This document shows, one piece after another, positions 45,057 to 56,520 of a DNA stretch of 64,000 nt. The notes beneath the pieces are model-generated. The model saw only the letters and a list, made by a program, of their open reading frames with translations. It was not told where the DNA came from and did no database searches. The position numbers were made by a program, and so were the translations under genes. Source of the DNA: Rhabditophanes sp. KR3021 (lineage: Eukaryota; Nematoda; Chromadorea; Rhabditida; Alloionematidae). The stretch is from positions 2,852,001-2,916,000 of the forward strand of contig CAUJLY010000001.1 of the NCBI GenBank assembly GCA_963281155.1, in the 5' to 3' direction. The first letter of the stretch is position 1. The number at the start of each line of letters is the position of its first letter.

Positions 45057-46046
45057 TTATTTATGCACAATTGTACTAGCAACTATCTTTTCAGCATGTG
45101 AATCAACAACAATCCTATTTCCACGTATTCTATAAAACAATAAAAATGCTTTCAAAAAACTTGGACTTAGCAATAGTAAAAAGTAGGGGTTGAAAATAAT
45201 CAAAATAGTCGTGGAATATGAAAAATAAGTGGTTGCATAGGTTGATAATATACTATCGTAAAACACACCAAAGGAAAATAATAATGCCATTAGTGACATC
45301 AAAATTACCGCAAAAGATATAATTATACAATGGGCCATATACAATACTACTTTATGCATTTCATTCTTTCTCTTTTTGATGTGTTTGAAAAATGTGCAGA
45401 CATTAAATATGTTAGCGCCAATTAAGAATATTGATACAACTAGTCCAAAAAAGCCAAATATGATTGTGTGAATATTTTCTTGGATATATTTGGAATATTC
45501 AAAAACTTTAGATGGTGCATAATACTTATTTCTTTGATTGATATAAATAACAATTTCGTAACTATGCATAATAAATGGAAAAGTAAATTGAATCACCAGC
45601 AAAACTATTACTTTTCTCATTGTCCAAATCTAAAGTTAATTGCTTATTTACGTAGTTAATTATAAACTTACTACTTTATACTGAATTCCATAGTGTAAAC
45701 CAACTAATTTATTAAGAACAACATTAACATTACCAAGAATACATGAAACAAGTAAACAATAAGATAGAAATGTCAGTAAGAAAAAGATATCATGAGATTC
45801 GTTTTTGAATTGTTGAGCATTCGCGTAGTCAAAAAAAGCGTTGCAAATAAATTTCAGGATTAAGTATAATATATCAGAAAATCCATTTGCTATAATAAGA
45901 GCAAGCAATGATTTAGGCAAATCATTGTCTTCTTTTTTAAATGATTTCCATATTGCACAAGTGACAACCAGAGAATAGAAAATAAGTGAAACAAATTCAA
46001 TTAAAAACTGAATTAATTCAGGAGTATCTAAGCTTAAAAAATTCAT
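45057..46046 (-). CDS. Seven-TM chemoreceptor, Srg superfamily-like
   Basis: Exons 45672-46046 and 45057-45629 with a 42-nt intron, 315 residues. Seven hydrophobic stretches; LNKLVGLHYGIQYK after TM3 stands where other receptors have LNRF.., ICL3 is basic (FFKHIKKRKNEMHK), and TM7 ends IFNPYFLLLLSPSFLKAF, an NPxxL form. It is more distant from the receptor pair at 15-18 kb than those two are from each other. Subfamily not certain. Confidence 0.78.
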
Positions 46047-47473
46047 ATAACTTTTTATAAAATAAATACAACCCTTTTAAGTGTTTGTTTTATCAAAAAT
46101 TACTGGGCTGATTCATATATTATGGTGTGAACCGTGCCTAATAATTTTTAAATCATGAAAACATATTTACCTTAAAAAATATTAATACTACTTTTAAATT
46201 AAGATAAAAATATTATTCAACTTCCAAGTCAATATGAACCAATCTAATGTTGAAAAAGCAATTCCATGAAGCTTAATTTTCTATGGTCTTAATTTTGAAA
46301 TAAACAAATTAGGAATTAAGTGCTTTGTTCTTTATGATTTATTAGACATATTACAATAACATATTTTGCCAAAGAACAATAAAAATTAAAATTATCTATA
46401 TTTTCTCAAGGCATATAGATTTTTGATTGTTTAATTAAGTTCCTGTAAAATTGAAAAGAAGGCTTTCATCTTGTTGCAAAACTGACACAAACGCTTTCTA
46501 TTGATGAAAACTTCCTTATTATATTTTACAATTATAATGTTAATATATTTTTAGTTTTCGAACTTGAAATATTGGTAAAATTTAAAAAAGATCGACAGGT
46601 TTCATAATAATATTTATCAATACAATTAAGATGACTAATATTGTTAAACACTATGAGTTAGTTGTTCTTGGAAATTTAAAGAAACATACCATCATCATTT
46701 AAGGTAAATAGTTTCTGCCATAATAAATTCATAATTCCCGATAATTTGAAATTTTTAAAACCAATTATAAAGTCGTCGTTTTGTATTAAGGAATTAAAAA
46801 ACAAATTATGTCATTAAAGCATAAATATTATCCTTTCGGTCAGAAACTAATTAAATAAATTTACATGGTTAAATATTGAGGCAATATTATTGTAAGTCTA
46901 TTAATAACGGTGTTAAAATAACTGAATGATGGTGAAAACACTAAACAACAATTAAGGAAATTCGGGAAAAGAATACTGCGTTTTAACTTATACTCATCAG
47001 AAAAATGATAGATTGTTAAAAAATAAATAATGACACAAGCACATTAGGAATTATGTAAATCAAGAAAGATTCAGACATTTTGGAACTCAATTTTTTGTAT
47101 ACATGTATTTAAAAATGACGAAAGAATAATTTAAAACATATCAACTGAAAATTTTAATTAGCTCCCAATTTAGGATAAATACTTTAACATATTTAGTTTA
47201 GACATTAGTTTTTTTAAAGTCATCAAGCGAGTGAAAGTAAATTATTTAATTTAGTTTGCATTATTATATCGGATGTTTAACTTCAGTTTGCATACAAAAA
47301 CAACAAGATTTGAATTAAAGATCATTTTATATGGAATGGCAAGAATACTAATTGTAATTAAATGTATTAATTTTCAAAAAGGGAATTCATCTAACAACTG
47401 ATATTGAAAACTATAAGTTGATGAAGCCCAAGAAACATTAGTCAAAATTATTTTATATATACTGCAGTATATC
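46047..47473. other. Intergenic AT-rich region
   Basis: One short open stretch on minus near 46440-46540 (YNKEVFINRKRLCQFCNKMK..) has a protein-like composition but no neighbours. Nothing else is supported. Confidence 0.3.
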
Positions 47474-48074
47474 TCAGAGATCACTCCATCTGTTTGCATT
47501 TTCAAGCTAAAAGAATTTTATAATAAGTAATAAGAACTAAATTAACTCACATATTCCTTATCTTCTGGGGAAAAATCATTTTCGATATCGTACATTTCAC
47601 GAAGCTCTTCAGTAGTTTTGCCTCTCATGGTTTCAGCAACGTGACTACAAAGAATTTCATATATAAACTTGATTTCGAGATAATCAGTTTCTAAGATAAG
47701 TATCCAATTGTAATCTTTAACGTCTATATGAAATTGTGTGAGATATGCGTTGATCTTTGTTTGGTAAAGGGCTTTGGCATCCTCAGTGTCGCCTTTTTCA
47801 GGTTTGGGATTATTATTGTAAAATTTACAAACTTCGATAATTTTTTCCAAACCCTGTTTTGTACATTTTAGAGGAATTCTTTCAATGCCTATATCTTCGG
47901 TAGAATCCAATTCAATACCAAGATCTAAAAATGTGGTTATTATTTGTTCATGTAATTAACTAACTTGCCATTAATCATTTGGGATAAAAAACCTGAATAT
48001 TCAACGACACACCTAGGAAGATCTAATTCTTTTTGATCGGATGAAAGTACTGGGATAGATTTGACTGCTGGCAT
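47474..48074 (-). CDS. skr: SKP1-related protein (SKR), SCF ubiquitin ligase adaptor
   Basis: Three exons, 47969-48074, 47551-47924 and 47474-47506, 170 residues, the normal length. Skp1 features: VLSSDQKELDLPR at the start (BTB/POZ-fold strand), IPLKCTKQGLEKIIEVCKFY, NNNPKP, DYNWILILETDYLEIKFIYEILC, and the F-box-binding end MRGKTTEELREMYDIENDFSPEDKE..NRW. The first intron starts GCAAGT: only this GC-AG choice puts ..SQMIN/DLGIEL.. in phase. Skp1 joins F-box proteins to CUL-1. Nematodes have expanded skr families; this is a divergent member rather than the ancestral Skp1. Confidence 0.9.
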
Positions 48075-48305
48075 GGTTAATAATAATAGTAAAAAGTTGA
48101 TAGATACTTATTTTCATTGTAGTTAGCGAGATATAGTTAACGTTCATTCCATATTAACTGGGTTAAATTATTTGTTTTCTCGAATAAATAGATTGCGATT
48201 GAATGCTTATTATTAAGAACACAACTCATTAGTTATGCAAGATTGTTAATTAAAGTGAAGTACAAAACGACTTATTCATATTTGCTTGAAAATGACAAAA
48301 ATATA

Positions 48306-48377
48306 TGCGTCCGAGGGGAATCGAACCCCTATCGCGTGCTTGGAAGGCGCGCATGCTGACCATTACACCACGGACGC
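48306..48377 (-). tRNA. tRNA-Gly (UCC)
   Basis: Identical in sequence to the tRNA-Gly at 14768-14839, on the opposite strand. Acceptor GCGTCCG/CGGACGC, T-arm GGGGTTCGATTCCCC, anticodon TCC, with the same C-A pair in the anticodon stem. Confidence 0.95.
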
Positions 48378-49810
48378 CGTTGATTATAATATCTTTAATA
48401 TTTGCTTCCGTTCATTTTAATAAATTTAATAAAACGAATTTGTTTGTGATAAACGGTTGAATTTTACTTTATATACATATAACACAACAAATCACAGGTC
48501 CTGGATTATTTATGTGCAAGCTGCTTTGTCCTTTTCTGAGCAAAGATTTGTTTCAAGAAACAAATAAAAAAGTAAATTAATGTTTGAGTTGATAGTAATC
48601 AAATCCGAATTTGGGTATTTAATCAGTTCATCGAAATATATACACGAATTCATAAATATTATATTTTTAAATGTTTAAGTAACTCATACATCTTCAATTA
48701 TAGGTGAAATTTATTTAAAGCAATTACAACTTTTTTCAAAAATGAGTGAAGCATTAATTATATAATCTATATTTAAATTTGAAAACTTCACAAAACACTC
48801 TCGTATAAATTCGACCCAGTAAATAATTAATTTAAATGTATTTGCATTTTTATTTAGCAAAGTCTAGTTCCTTAATCACGTACTACTTTGTACGTAAAGA
48901 TTAATTATTTTTGTAAGTATGTTTTCATGCTAAATTATTTTGAACGAATATCAATGAATTGAATGGTACAGAATCAAATAAGTTAATGATTAATAATGCA
49001 CAGGAACATGTGTTTAAATGATCTAGTCAGTGGAAGTCTCTGAAATGAAACTAATGCTGATATCCACATTTTTCCATTTCCCAGAAGCATTTGCATTTTT
49101 AAGCTATATCTTAATTTGTTTATTTGGTAAGAATAACGAAATACATAAATAAAAACATTCAATTAATGCAAAGCTAAATTAAAATATCTTAAATACCAAT
49201 TCCTCGAATTGTAATTTTAACAATTAATGGTAATACATAATTTATTATTTCTTTTTACATTATTTAAATATGTATAAAAAGATCATTTTGAATTTTTCAT
49301 GAGTTTAGTAAATTGATTAAACAAACTCCATTCTTGCAATCACAAAATTACATCTGAGAACAGCAAGCAATCAACTTTTTGCCAGCCGTAAATCAAATTT
49401 TTAATGAATAAATAGATTTCTACAAACTTAAACGCCTACTATCAAAAATCGCTTTTTTAATATTAAATTTGCAATTGAAAAAACTGACGTTTAAACTCCT
49501 TAAATAACTTTTTTTCGTTCTTATTAACTTAGTTGACGCAGTAGTTTCCTTAGCAAGTTTTAGAACATTCATTTTTCTAAACGTTTGCTTTTTGATACAA
49601 GGAAATAAACCTACATCATACTAATTAACGATAACCTTCGACATATTAAACTGTAGAACCTATTTGACACGTATTCTTAGTAAGCCTAATTAGTTTCAAA
49701 AATAGGGAAATATCATTGCGTCATTTGTATTTTGAGGAAAGAGAATTTAGAATATATAGTTTGTTCAGAATTAAGTTCGTTCTAATATTTCTTATTTGAG
49801 TTAACTAGAT
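48378..49810. other. Intergenic AT-rich region
   Basis: A 35-codon frame near 49044 on + (MKLMLISTFFHFPEAFAFL..) ends at a GTAAGA donor-like site and might be a first exon, but no second exon was found. Otherwise nothing. Confidence 0.3.
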
Positions 49811-50912
49811 ATGGAAACTACAAATGATACTGAATATTTGATAAATAAAATACAAAGAATTCTTCCATTTGTTACTGTACATGTCACCTTGTATCAGCTC
49901 AGCTTGCAAATATTTTTACTTGTAGTAAATGTAATTTACCAAATCTCTATCCTTCACGTCATCATATCAAACTTTAAAAATGAAGAATCTTTTAGATCCA
50001 ATTTTTACATTTATGTTGTAATAGATGGATTTATATTTGTAATTGACATCGTTTGTTCTTTCTTTTGCCATTACTTTTTATTATTTCCTCCATTTGCAAT
50101 GACACTGGACGTAAACAATCCTTTTGTTTTATTGAAATATTTATACATAGTATCAGCTTTGAAGTTGTTTATTTCCCCTATTATTGTATTTCTCCTTGCT
50201 TTCAACAGATTCTGTGCTTGCACATTTATTTATAAAAATTACCATGTAAGTTGATTAAAAATCCTTGTTATCATTAATTATTTTCTGTTAATCTTAGAAC
50301 TCAAAATACACATTAGGTATTTCCGTGGTGATGTTAATAATTATTCCTGTTTACTTCACATACTTTATGTTCTTCGGAGGGTATGTTATTGGAAAATTAG
50401 AACTGTATACAACGAACAACTACACAGCTTTGGGTTCAGGGATATTTGCTCCAAAATGGTATAGTGGATGGAAATTTTCCGATGCTCAATACAATGAAAC
50501 AGTTATATTTTCCTGTTTGCAATTACTCTTCAATGCTTTGACATGCTTCCGTTTAATTTATATTAAAATAAATGATAGATCATTAACCAATATGGCATCA
50601 AACAAAAAAGAAGTCAAGCTAGCAATGTATAGTTTCTTGACATTTGCAACTCAATTAATGGATATTGCATACATTACGTATTGCGATTACCTTATTGGTG
50701 AAGTTGAAGATCAAACGATGGCAAACTATCTTTTTAGCTGGCTGTTTCCCAAATCAAATTTGTTTATGCTGTTGAATAATATTTGGTTGCCAATGTTCAG
50801 TGAAAGGTTAAGAGCTGGATTAAAAAAGAAATTCAATCTTATAAATGCCACAAAAATTGAAGTCCATAAAAGTAGGAGCGCACACACTAGAACAATTAAA
50901 ATTGACGCATAA
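49811..50912 (+). CDS. Seven-TM chemoreceptor, Srg superfamily (Srv-like)
   Basis: Exons 49811-50245 and 50298-50912, 349 residues. TM1 LYQLSLQIFLLVVNVIYQ; after TM3 LLAFNRFCACTFIYKNYH with the NRF motif directly before the intron; a long extracellular loop 2 (KLELYTTNNYTAL, WYSGWKFSDAQYN); basic third loop (SNKKEVKLAMYSF); TM7 NNIWLPMFSERLRAGLKKKF. The arrangement fits Srg/Srv receptors. N-terminal METTNDTEYLI has a likely glycosylation site (NDT). Only receptor gene of this superfamily on the + strand here. Confidence 0.83.
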
Positions 50913-51259
50913 TTTTGCATTTACGTTAATCAAAACTGATGGTAAATAAAACAATTGTTTCGTAAACTGATGTTTAGTAATAGAATTGATGAATAATTTG
51001 TTTATAACTATCTTTCCCTTGGCTGTTGATTCATAATTGTTTGTCCGGATCTTTGTAATCTTTAAATCCCAATTGTATGCAAAAAACTTGTTCGAATGTG
51101 ACACATACTAAAATGTATTTATTAAAATTTTCAAAAAACATACTCATCACTAATTGGATTGTTCATCTTTATTTGGATTATACTTTGGCGAAAAATATAA
51201 ACATTTATTTAAGTGCAAGTTTAATAACAAGAGCTTATTTTTTTGTCTAAATATAATGT
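50913..51259. other. Convergent spacer between two receptor genes
   Basis: 3' flanks of the receptors on + and -. No gene. Confidence 0.4.
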
Positions 51260-52325
51260 TTAAGTTCGTTTATTTGATTGGTATGGTAGTACCAAAGTTA
51301 TTTTGGGTTGTGTATTGCATACTCGTGCCCATTTATTAAATAAATACTTTAAGAAATTTTTTCGAATTGCTTTATTAAAGAAAGCGAGGACAAAACTTCC
51401 TATTCCATGAGAAATTATCCAACAATATTGGGCAAACAATATCAACGCTTGACTTGTAGCAGTGAAAAATTGAAAATATTGCTGAAAATAGTATTATTAA
51501 ATTTTATATTATTATGTATTATCTTACATAAATTGATCCTGCAAGAAAAGTAGCTGTGCATATAAATAAACTTTGGATTAGCAGAGAATTTTGAGTTCTT
51601 GAGGTTTGAACAGCTTCAGAATTTGCATTTTTAAATCGACAAAAGAAAACTGTGCAAATAGCAATATACAATACAGGTAAAATTACGCATATTGAAATAT
51701 TATGGTAAGCATGTGGCCAATTTTCATAATGTTCAGGGTATGTAAGTTTAACTTTTTCAATATCAATGAAGGGATTAAAAAAAACAGCATAATGCTTTCC
51801 AGTAAATAACATTGGTGGTGTGAAGAGTCCAATAAATAATCCATAACAAAAACTTGCAATCAACCAAAAAATAACTTTTTTGCCTTCAAAAAAGAAATTC
51901 GCCCAAGTTCTGTTGCATGCCTCAAGAAGTCTATTTATACCTAATATGATTACTGATGATGTAGATGTATACCATCCAATTAAGGATCCTTCACCTGCAA
52001 ACATCACCATATTATATGAAGTACATAAATTATCACCTCGAATACTCAAATAACCAAAAATTATGCCATTAATAGTTATAGTGCATGAGTCTATTATAGA
52101 AATATATAGCAAAATTGAATAACATGAGGATTTAGTGAGAAATTCATTCTGAGACAAAACAATAATCACAGGAATATAAACAACCAAAAATGCAGAAGCC
52201 AGAAGTATAAATGATATGCCAATGATCTTATTAGGCTGCATTTCTTCAATCCATTCAGCTTCAGTCAAGTAATCACATGAATAGTATTTTTCCAAATAAC
52301 TTGGCTTTAAATTAAATTCAAACAT
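51260..52325 (-). CDS. Serpentine receptor class T (Srt)
   Basis: Exons 51528-52325 and 51260-51481 with a 46-nt intron, 339 residues. Srt marks: N-terminal YLEKYYSCDYLTEAEW (Tyr-x-Cys and Trp before TM1), VVYIPVIIVL in TM1, DSCTITINGIIFGYLSIRGDNLC in TM2, ILGINRLLEAC after TM3, LFTPPMLFTG in the second extracellular loop, and FFNKAIRKNFLKYLF after TM7. Expected to be a chemosensory GPCR. Related to the receptors at 58185, 59552 and 61674. Confidence 0.88.
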
Positions 52326-53530
52326 TTTTGAATGTACGGGGATCTTGAAAAAAGAAGTTTTATTACCTTATTTTTAAAAAATGTAATAATGATATTTATT
52401 TGAATAATACAGGATTATTTATGCGAAAAATAAGCACATCCTTGTAATGATGCGATTGTAGGTTAAAATATAAATTTAACAAGTAATTACAAAAAAGGAA
52501 TCTATTGCACTTTCATTTGTTTGAGAAGTCAAAAGCAAACAGGACTTGCATTTTATTTAATCATAGGTTCAACAAAGTGATTATAGATAAAAAATTATAA
52601 AGTGACTAAAATTCATACTCCTAGAGGTAAGTATTTCCACGCAAAAAGGATATTGCGTTTAATAGTGGGTTATGTAATCAAAACATCCGAATGTTCATTT
52701 CAAAAAGATGCTTTTACATGTAATAACAATCCAAAGTGAATTATTTTCCGTTAGATGGCTTAATTTTGGGTTTATATTGTTTATGATTAAAATATCTTAA
52801 TTATTAAGTCCGTTTCTATAATCAGTTATAATTAATAGCCAAGGTATTTACTCAGTCTGAATATATATTTTCAAAAAAACTTCCAGCTCTATCATAAAGT
52901 TGTGTTCGATAACGAAGGGTATATTTGTTATAAAGGTTGACTTTATACTTGAGTTGAGAATATATTCAAAAATGAGAAGATGACAAATATATATTGTATG
53001 TTATGTGTAATAAAGTTGGTTGTCTTCTATCTTGTATTACAATATCACAATTTTGGACTAAATACTTGATATTTTGAATAAAATTTTGTTTTAAACAATA
53101 AGGAGAAACATATAATTATCCGACAACTCGGCGTACAAAAAATGCTAATATCATGCCCAACAAAGACAACCAGAGGTCCATGACTTAGACAACAAAAAAA
53201 CAAGGTGTCTGTACCATACTTGACAAAAACAATGATAAATAAATTTAAAATTTAAATAGGCTCATATCAGAATCAAGGGCTGTTTGACATCCACAAACAT
53301 TTAAGTGATTACAGAAAAAGTAAGCACTGGCACTCTATAAAAGTATGCACTGGTACCCGGGCGCGAGTGGTGACTATAGTAAACACTGGGACCGAGTACC
53401 AATGGTGACTTTCCATTGCGATATTATTTTAAATGCATTATGAAACTGTTTTATGAATAATAACAAAAATTTGAAGACACGTTTATTTAAATGTAAAAAG
53501 TTAAAATAAATAAACAATAAACAATGAAAA
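52326..53530. other. Intergenic region with a GC-rich repeat patch
   Basis: Mostly AT-rich without genes. 53323-53410 is GC-rich for this genome and holds imperfect direct repeats: CACTGGTACCCGGGCG..GTGGTGACTATAGTAAA, then CACTGGGACC..AATGGTGAC, about 37 bp apart, with a third CACTGG start before them. Its origin is unclear. Confidence 0.45.
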
Positions 53531-55099
53531 TTAAGCTCTAATAATACAATTGCCAAAATGATAGTTTCCTCCTCCAAACACCTTGCTTGACCCAGTATTG
53601 AAAACAACTCTAACAAGAGATGAGTTTAAAACAGTCACCTTCAATTGGTCAATTTTGTGTCCGGAAATAAGATTTTGGAGAATATACTTTCCATCAAAGA
53701 CGGAGACGGTATCTTGTTGAGGTTCAATATCAAATTGCTCGAAAAAGACGGTGATGGGCTGTGCTAAGTCAATTATGTCACAATATGTAACAACATTCAT
53801 ATTATTGCAATATCTTTTCTTAAAGTTAAGTTCGTTGTTGGGAATTGAGACTTGATGATTTGATGTTGTGATTAAGCGATCGGCATTACAGAGGACATTT
53901 CCGTTAAGCAAGACACTTTCCAAGAGATTAGATGTGTTTGTGTAATCATGGTAAACAACAGCATTGGAAGCTGTACCCGTAAATTGAATATTGCTTGAAG
54001 CGTATACTCTTTCTGCATCAACATTTCCATTAAAGTTCACAAATACTGGATGAATGTCGTCTGAATCAAACAAATCAGTTAAAACGAAGGTTTCGTCATT
54101 AAAAGTTTTTAAATGTTTGACATGTTCGTTGTCCGTAACAAAAATAGCAACTCTCTGAACATTTTTCCTCAATACCTTAGATTCTTCGAAAACAGTTGAA
54201 AGAAAAGGTCCTAGAGAAATGATATTGAAAGCATTAAACTCATTTTCAAATTGTTTAAGCAAATCTCCTGTGATTAAGTTTAGAGATTCTTGATCTAAGT
54301 TCCAACCATACGGGAGAATAGCACCATTGTTGTAAAGGACTAGGTTGACACGGACATTTTCGGAATCGATGAAAGGTGTAATGTCGATGGAATTGATTAA
54401 ATTTTGGGCGATCTTAGCCAATCGGACAATGTTTGTAGAGTTGATGTCAAGTAAGAGGACAAGATCTCCTTCTAGTTGATATTTTGGAAGAAGAACTGGG
54501 TCACTAGCGATTGGGGAGTGGAGAATGATTGGTAATTCGGCCGTTGTAATTGATGTTGTTTCAGGAACTTGAGTTGTTGTGGTTGATACACGAGTTGTTC
54601 TGGTAGTTGGAACAGGAGTTGTTGTAGTGGTGGTTGTGGTGGTAGTTGATCCTTGCTTTGATCCAGTGGGGTAATAAATGAAAGTAGGAAAATCTTTGAC
54701 AACGGCCGGGTCAACTTCAAGGACCATAGTAATGAATTGATCATAAGATGGATGAGTCACAGTCAAGTCAGAGTTTTTAGTATTTTCATCAAGTTGGAAG
54801 TATGGAGTAGCGGCGATATCCCTACCATTATAAAACTTAAGAGAAGCTTTTGACTTTACAAAGTTTCTGACATAGTAAATATTACCACCAATTCCGTGAT
54901 CTTTTTCATTAATTTCAAGCGTATAGATACATTTGACTGGATTGCACGGCATGGAAGTAATATTATCACGAGGATAATAAAGAACGGAATAGTCGTATTG
55001 AGAAATAAGCGTGGGCTTTAAAAAAGTTGTACATTTGCATGCAGCAGATACTTGTCCAACTAAGGCCGCAAAGAGAAGATAAGAGTACACAAGTTTCAT
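53531..55099 (-). CDS. Secreted CUB-like / VWA / CUB-like protein
   Basis: Single exon, 522 residues. Signal peptide MKLVYSYLLFAALVGQVSA; first CUB-like domain (about 20-150: CKCTTFLKPTLISQYDYSVL, SMPCNPVKCIYTLEIN); a Thr/Val-rich linker (residues about 150-185, with runs of Thr, probably O-glycosylated); a VWA-like domain (about 210-400: GDLVLLLDINSTNI.., FVTDNEH); then a second CUB-like domain (CNADRLITTSNHQ.., SVFDGKYILQNL, VRVVFNTGSS). The VWA metal site DxSxS reads DINST, so metal binding is doubtful. Nematode CUB-like and VWA secreted proteins are often intestinal and pathogen-responsive; that role is inferred only. Higher GC than neighbours, suggesting strong expression. Confidence 0.82.
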   Translation of the reverse strand: MKLVYSYLLFAALVGQVSAACKCTTFLKPTLISQYDYSVLYYPRDNITSMPCNPVKCIYTLEINEKDHGIGGNIYYVRNFVKSKASLKFYNGRDIAATPYFQLDENTKNSDLTVTHPSYDQFITMVLEVDPAVVKDFPTFIYYPTGSKQGSTTTTTTTTTTPVPTTRTTRVSTTTTQVPETTSITTAELPIILHSPIASDPVLLPKYQLEGDLVLLLDINSTNIVRLAKIAQNLINSIDITPFIDSENVRVNLVLYNNGAILPYGWNLDQESLNLITGDLLKQFENEFNAFNIISLGPFLSTVFEESKVLRKNVQRVAIFVTDNEHVKHLKTFNDETFVLTDLFDSDDIHPVFVNFNGNVDAERVYASSNIQFTGTASNAVVYHDYTNTSNLLESVLLNGNVLCNADRLITTSNHQVSIPNNELNFKKRYCNNMNVVTYCDIIDLAQPITVFFEQFDIEPQQDTVSVFDGKYILQNLISGHKIDQLKVTVLNSSLVRVVFNTGSSKVFGGGNYHFGNCIIRA

Positions 55100-55513
55100 G
55101 TTGAAAACAAGTTGTGATGACTAAGTAATGAAAATCCAAGCTTTATGTAGTCTTTTGTAATCTATGTCCAATCTAAATAGGCGTTTAGCTTATATAGATG
55201 TACGGCCTAGTTAAGGCGTGTCGTGGTTTCAAGCAAATTATTGTGATTTGGAGTTAAGCCATAGAGGTTTCTAGCATATTATAAGACATTACATTTTATT
55301 GCAGGCATTTAATTAGCGCTTTTAAGTTTGCTTTAAACCATATTAATCAAGCATGCATGTTTCAAATTAGATAGCAAGGTACTTTGGAAAAAAACTATAT
55401 ATAGCTTACAAAGTAACCATGACGTCTAATAAAAATAGAAACACAAGGTGGACAAACAAATATTTATTTAGAAAAGTAAATGAAGCAAATTGTAGAATTT
55501 CTTATGATTGTGA
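55100..55513. other. Spacer upstream of CUB/VWA gene
   Basis: Presumed promoter region of the CUB-like/VWA gene; no clear element apart from scattered GATA-like words. Confidence 0.3.
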
Positions 55514-55882
55514 TTAATTAAGAATGCCTTCCTTATATCCAAAAAGGACATTAGTCAATCCATTGAAATCAAGGATAGTTGGAAGTCTAAGTATGGCCAA
55601 CAATCTTTTAGAAGTATAAACAAATGAAATCTGTCTAATGGAAGCTTGATCTTATTGGAAGAAATTATATTATACAAAACACCAATAATATGCTATATAT
55701 TTAACAAATTGGCATGAAATTACTCATTTTTTTGCAGATATCAAAATTAATTAAGTAATCTGTGATATCTACGAACGACGGTTTTCATTAAAAGGTTGTT
55801 TAGAGATCACAGTTGTCAGTCCTATTTCTCCCAAATGTTTTTGTGTTGAAACAATTCTTTTAAGCCAATCAATTAAAACTAT
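55514..55882 (-). CDS. Two-exon fragment of an unidentified gene
   Basis: Exon 55773-55882 (after TTTTTAATAG) and exon 55514-55634 (after CCATTAG) join in phase across a 138-nt intron with donor GTAGAT, giving 76 residues up to TAA: VLIDWLKRIVSTQKHLGEIG, TTVISKQPF, then TSKRLLAILRLPTILDF and NGLTNVLFGYKEG. The in-phase join of two protein-like segments makes chance unlikely. The 5' part of the gene is not visible upstream. No family recognised; it may be a truncated copy. Confidence 0.45.
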
Positions 55883-56117
55883 CTATTAAAAAACAAAGTT
55901 GATTAAAAATAGTATAAATGATCTTGTTTATACTCAGGCTGTGATCAATGTAGGTTGCTAAATGTTTAGGATGTTTATTTATAGGAAATCCAAAGGTAAA
56001 ATAAAAATTTGATTTTTTCAAATAACCCTAGGAAAGTAAATATTATATATACAAATATTTATTTGCACCAGCTGAAAAATACTTTTAATGTGTGCTTGAC
56101 AATAACAATTTTTTTAG
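55883..56117. other. Spacer before P450 exon
   Basis: No upstream P450 exon (ExxR helix, I-helix) is found here. Confidence 0.35.
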
Positions 56118-56520
56118 ATGCGCCAATTTGTTACCTGCAAACTTGATTTATGTTTGCACGAAAGACTCAATAGTCTTTGGACACAAAATCAAAAAGAATA
56201 CATTTGTAATGCCGCAGATCAGTTGCATGTTGTATGATGAAAAAGTCTTTTCAAAACCCAAGGAATTTATTCCTGAAAGATGGATAGATGAGAATGGTAA
56301 AATTAGAAAGTTTGATCAATTCATGCCATTCAGCATAGGTAAAAGACAATGTCTCGGAGAAGCCTTATCAAAAACAGAATTGTTTACTATTGTTTCTAAT
56401 CTTTGTAACAACTTTAAATTTATTCCAACTGATCCTGATAATTTGCCTAGTTTGAAGAAAAATAACGGCACCACTATTTCATTTGATCCTTTCACTGCAA
56501 AAGCTATAAGTCGTTATTAA
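56118..56520 (+). pseudogene. Cytochrome P450, last exon only
   Basis: One exon after the acceptor [20 protein letters not shown] (PERF-side helix), [17 protein letters not shown], the PERF motif as FIPERW, and the heme-binding loop [16 protein letters not shown] with the Cys ligand, ending SRY and a stop. It fits the C-terminal third of CYP2-clan enzymes (134 of about 500 residues). Nothing upstream in 600 bp encodes the rest, so I infer a truncated copy, although distant upstream exons cannot be excluded. The reading frame itself is unbroken. Confidence 0.7.

Noticed and set aside
33944..48074. A toxin-antidote element built from the F-box and SKR genes
   Set aside because: No candidate toxin, no linkage of the two genes, and both families are common in nematodes; nothing in the sequence supports it.
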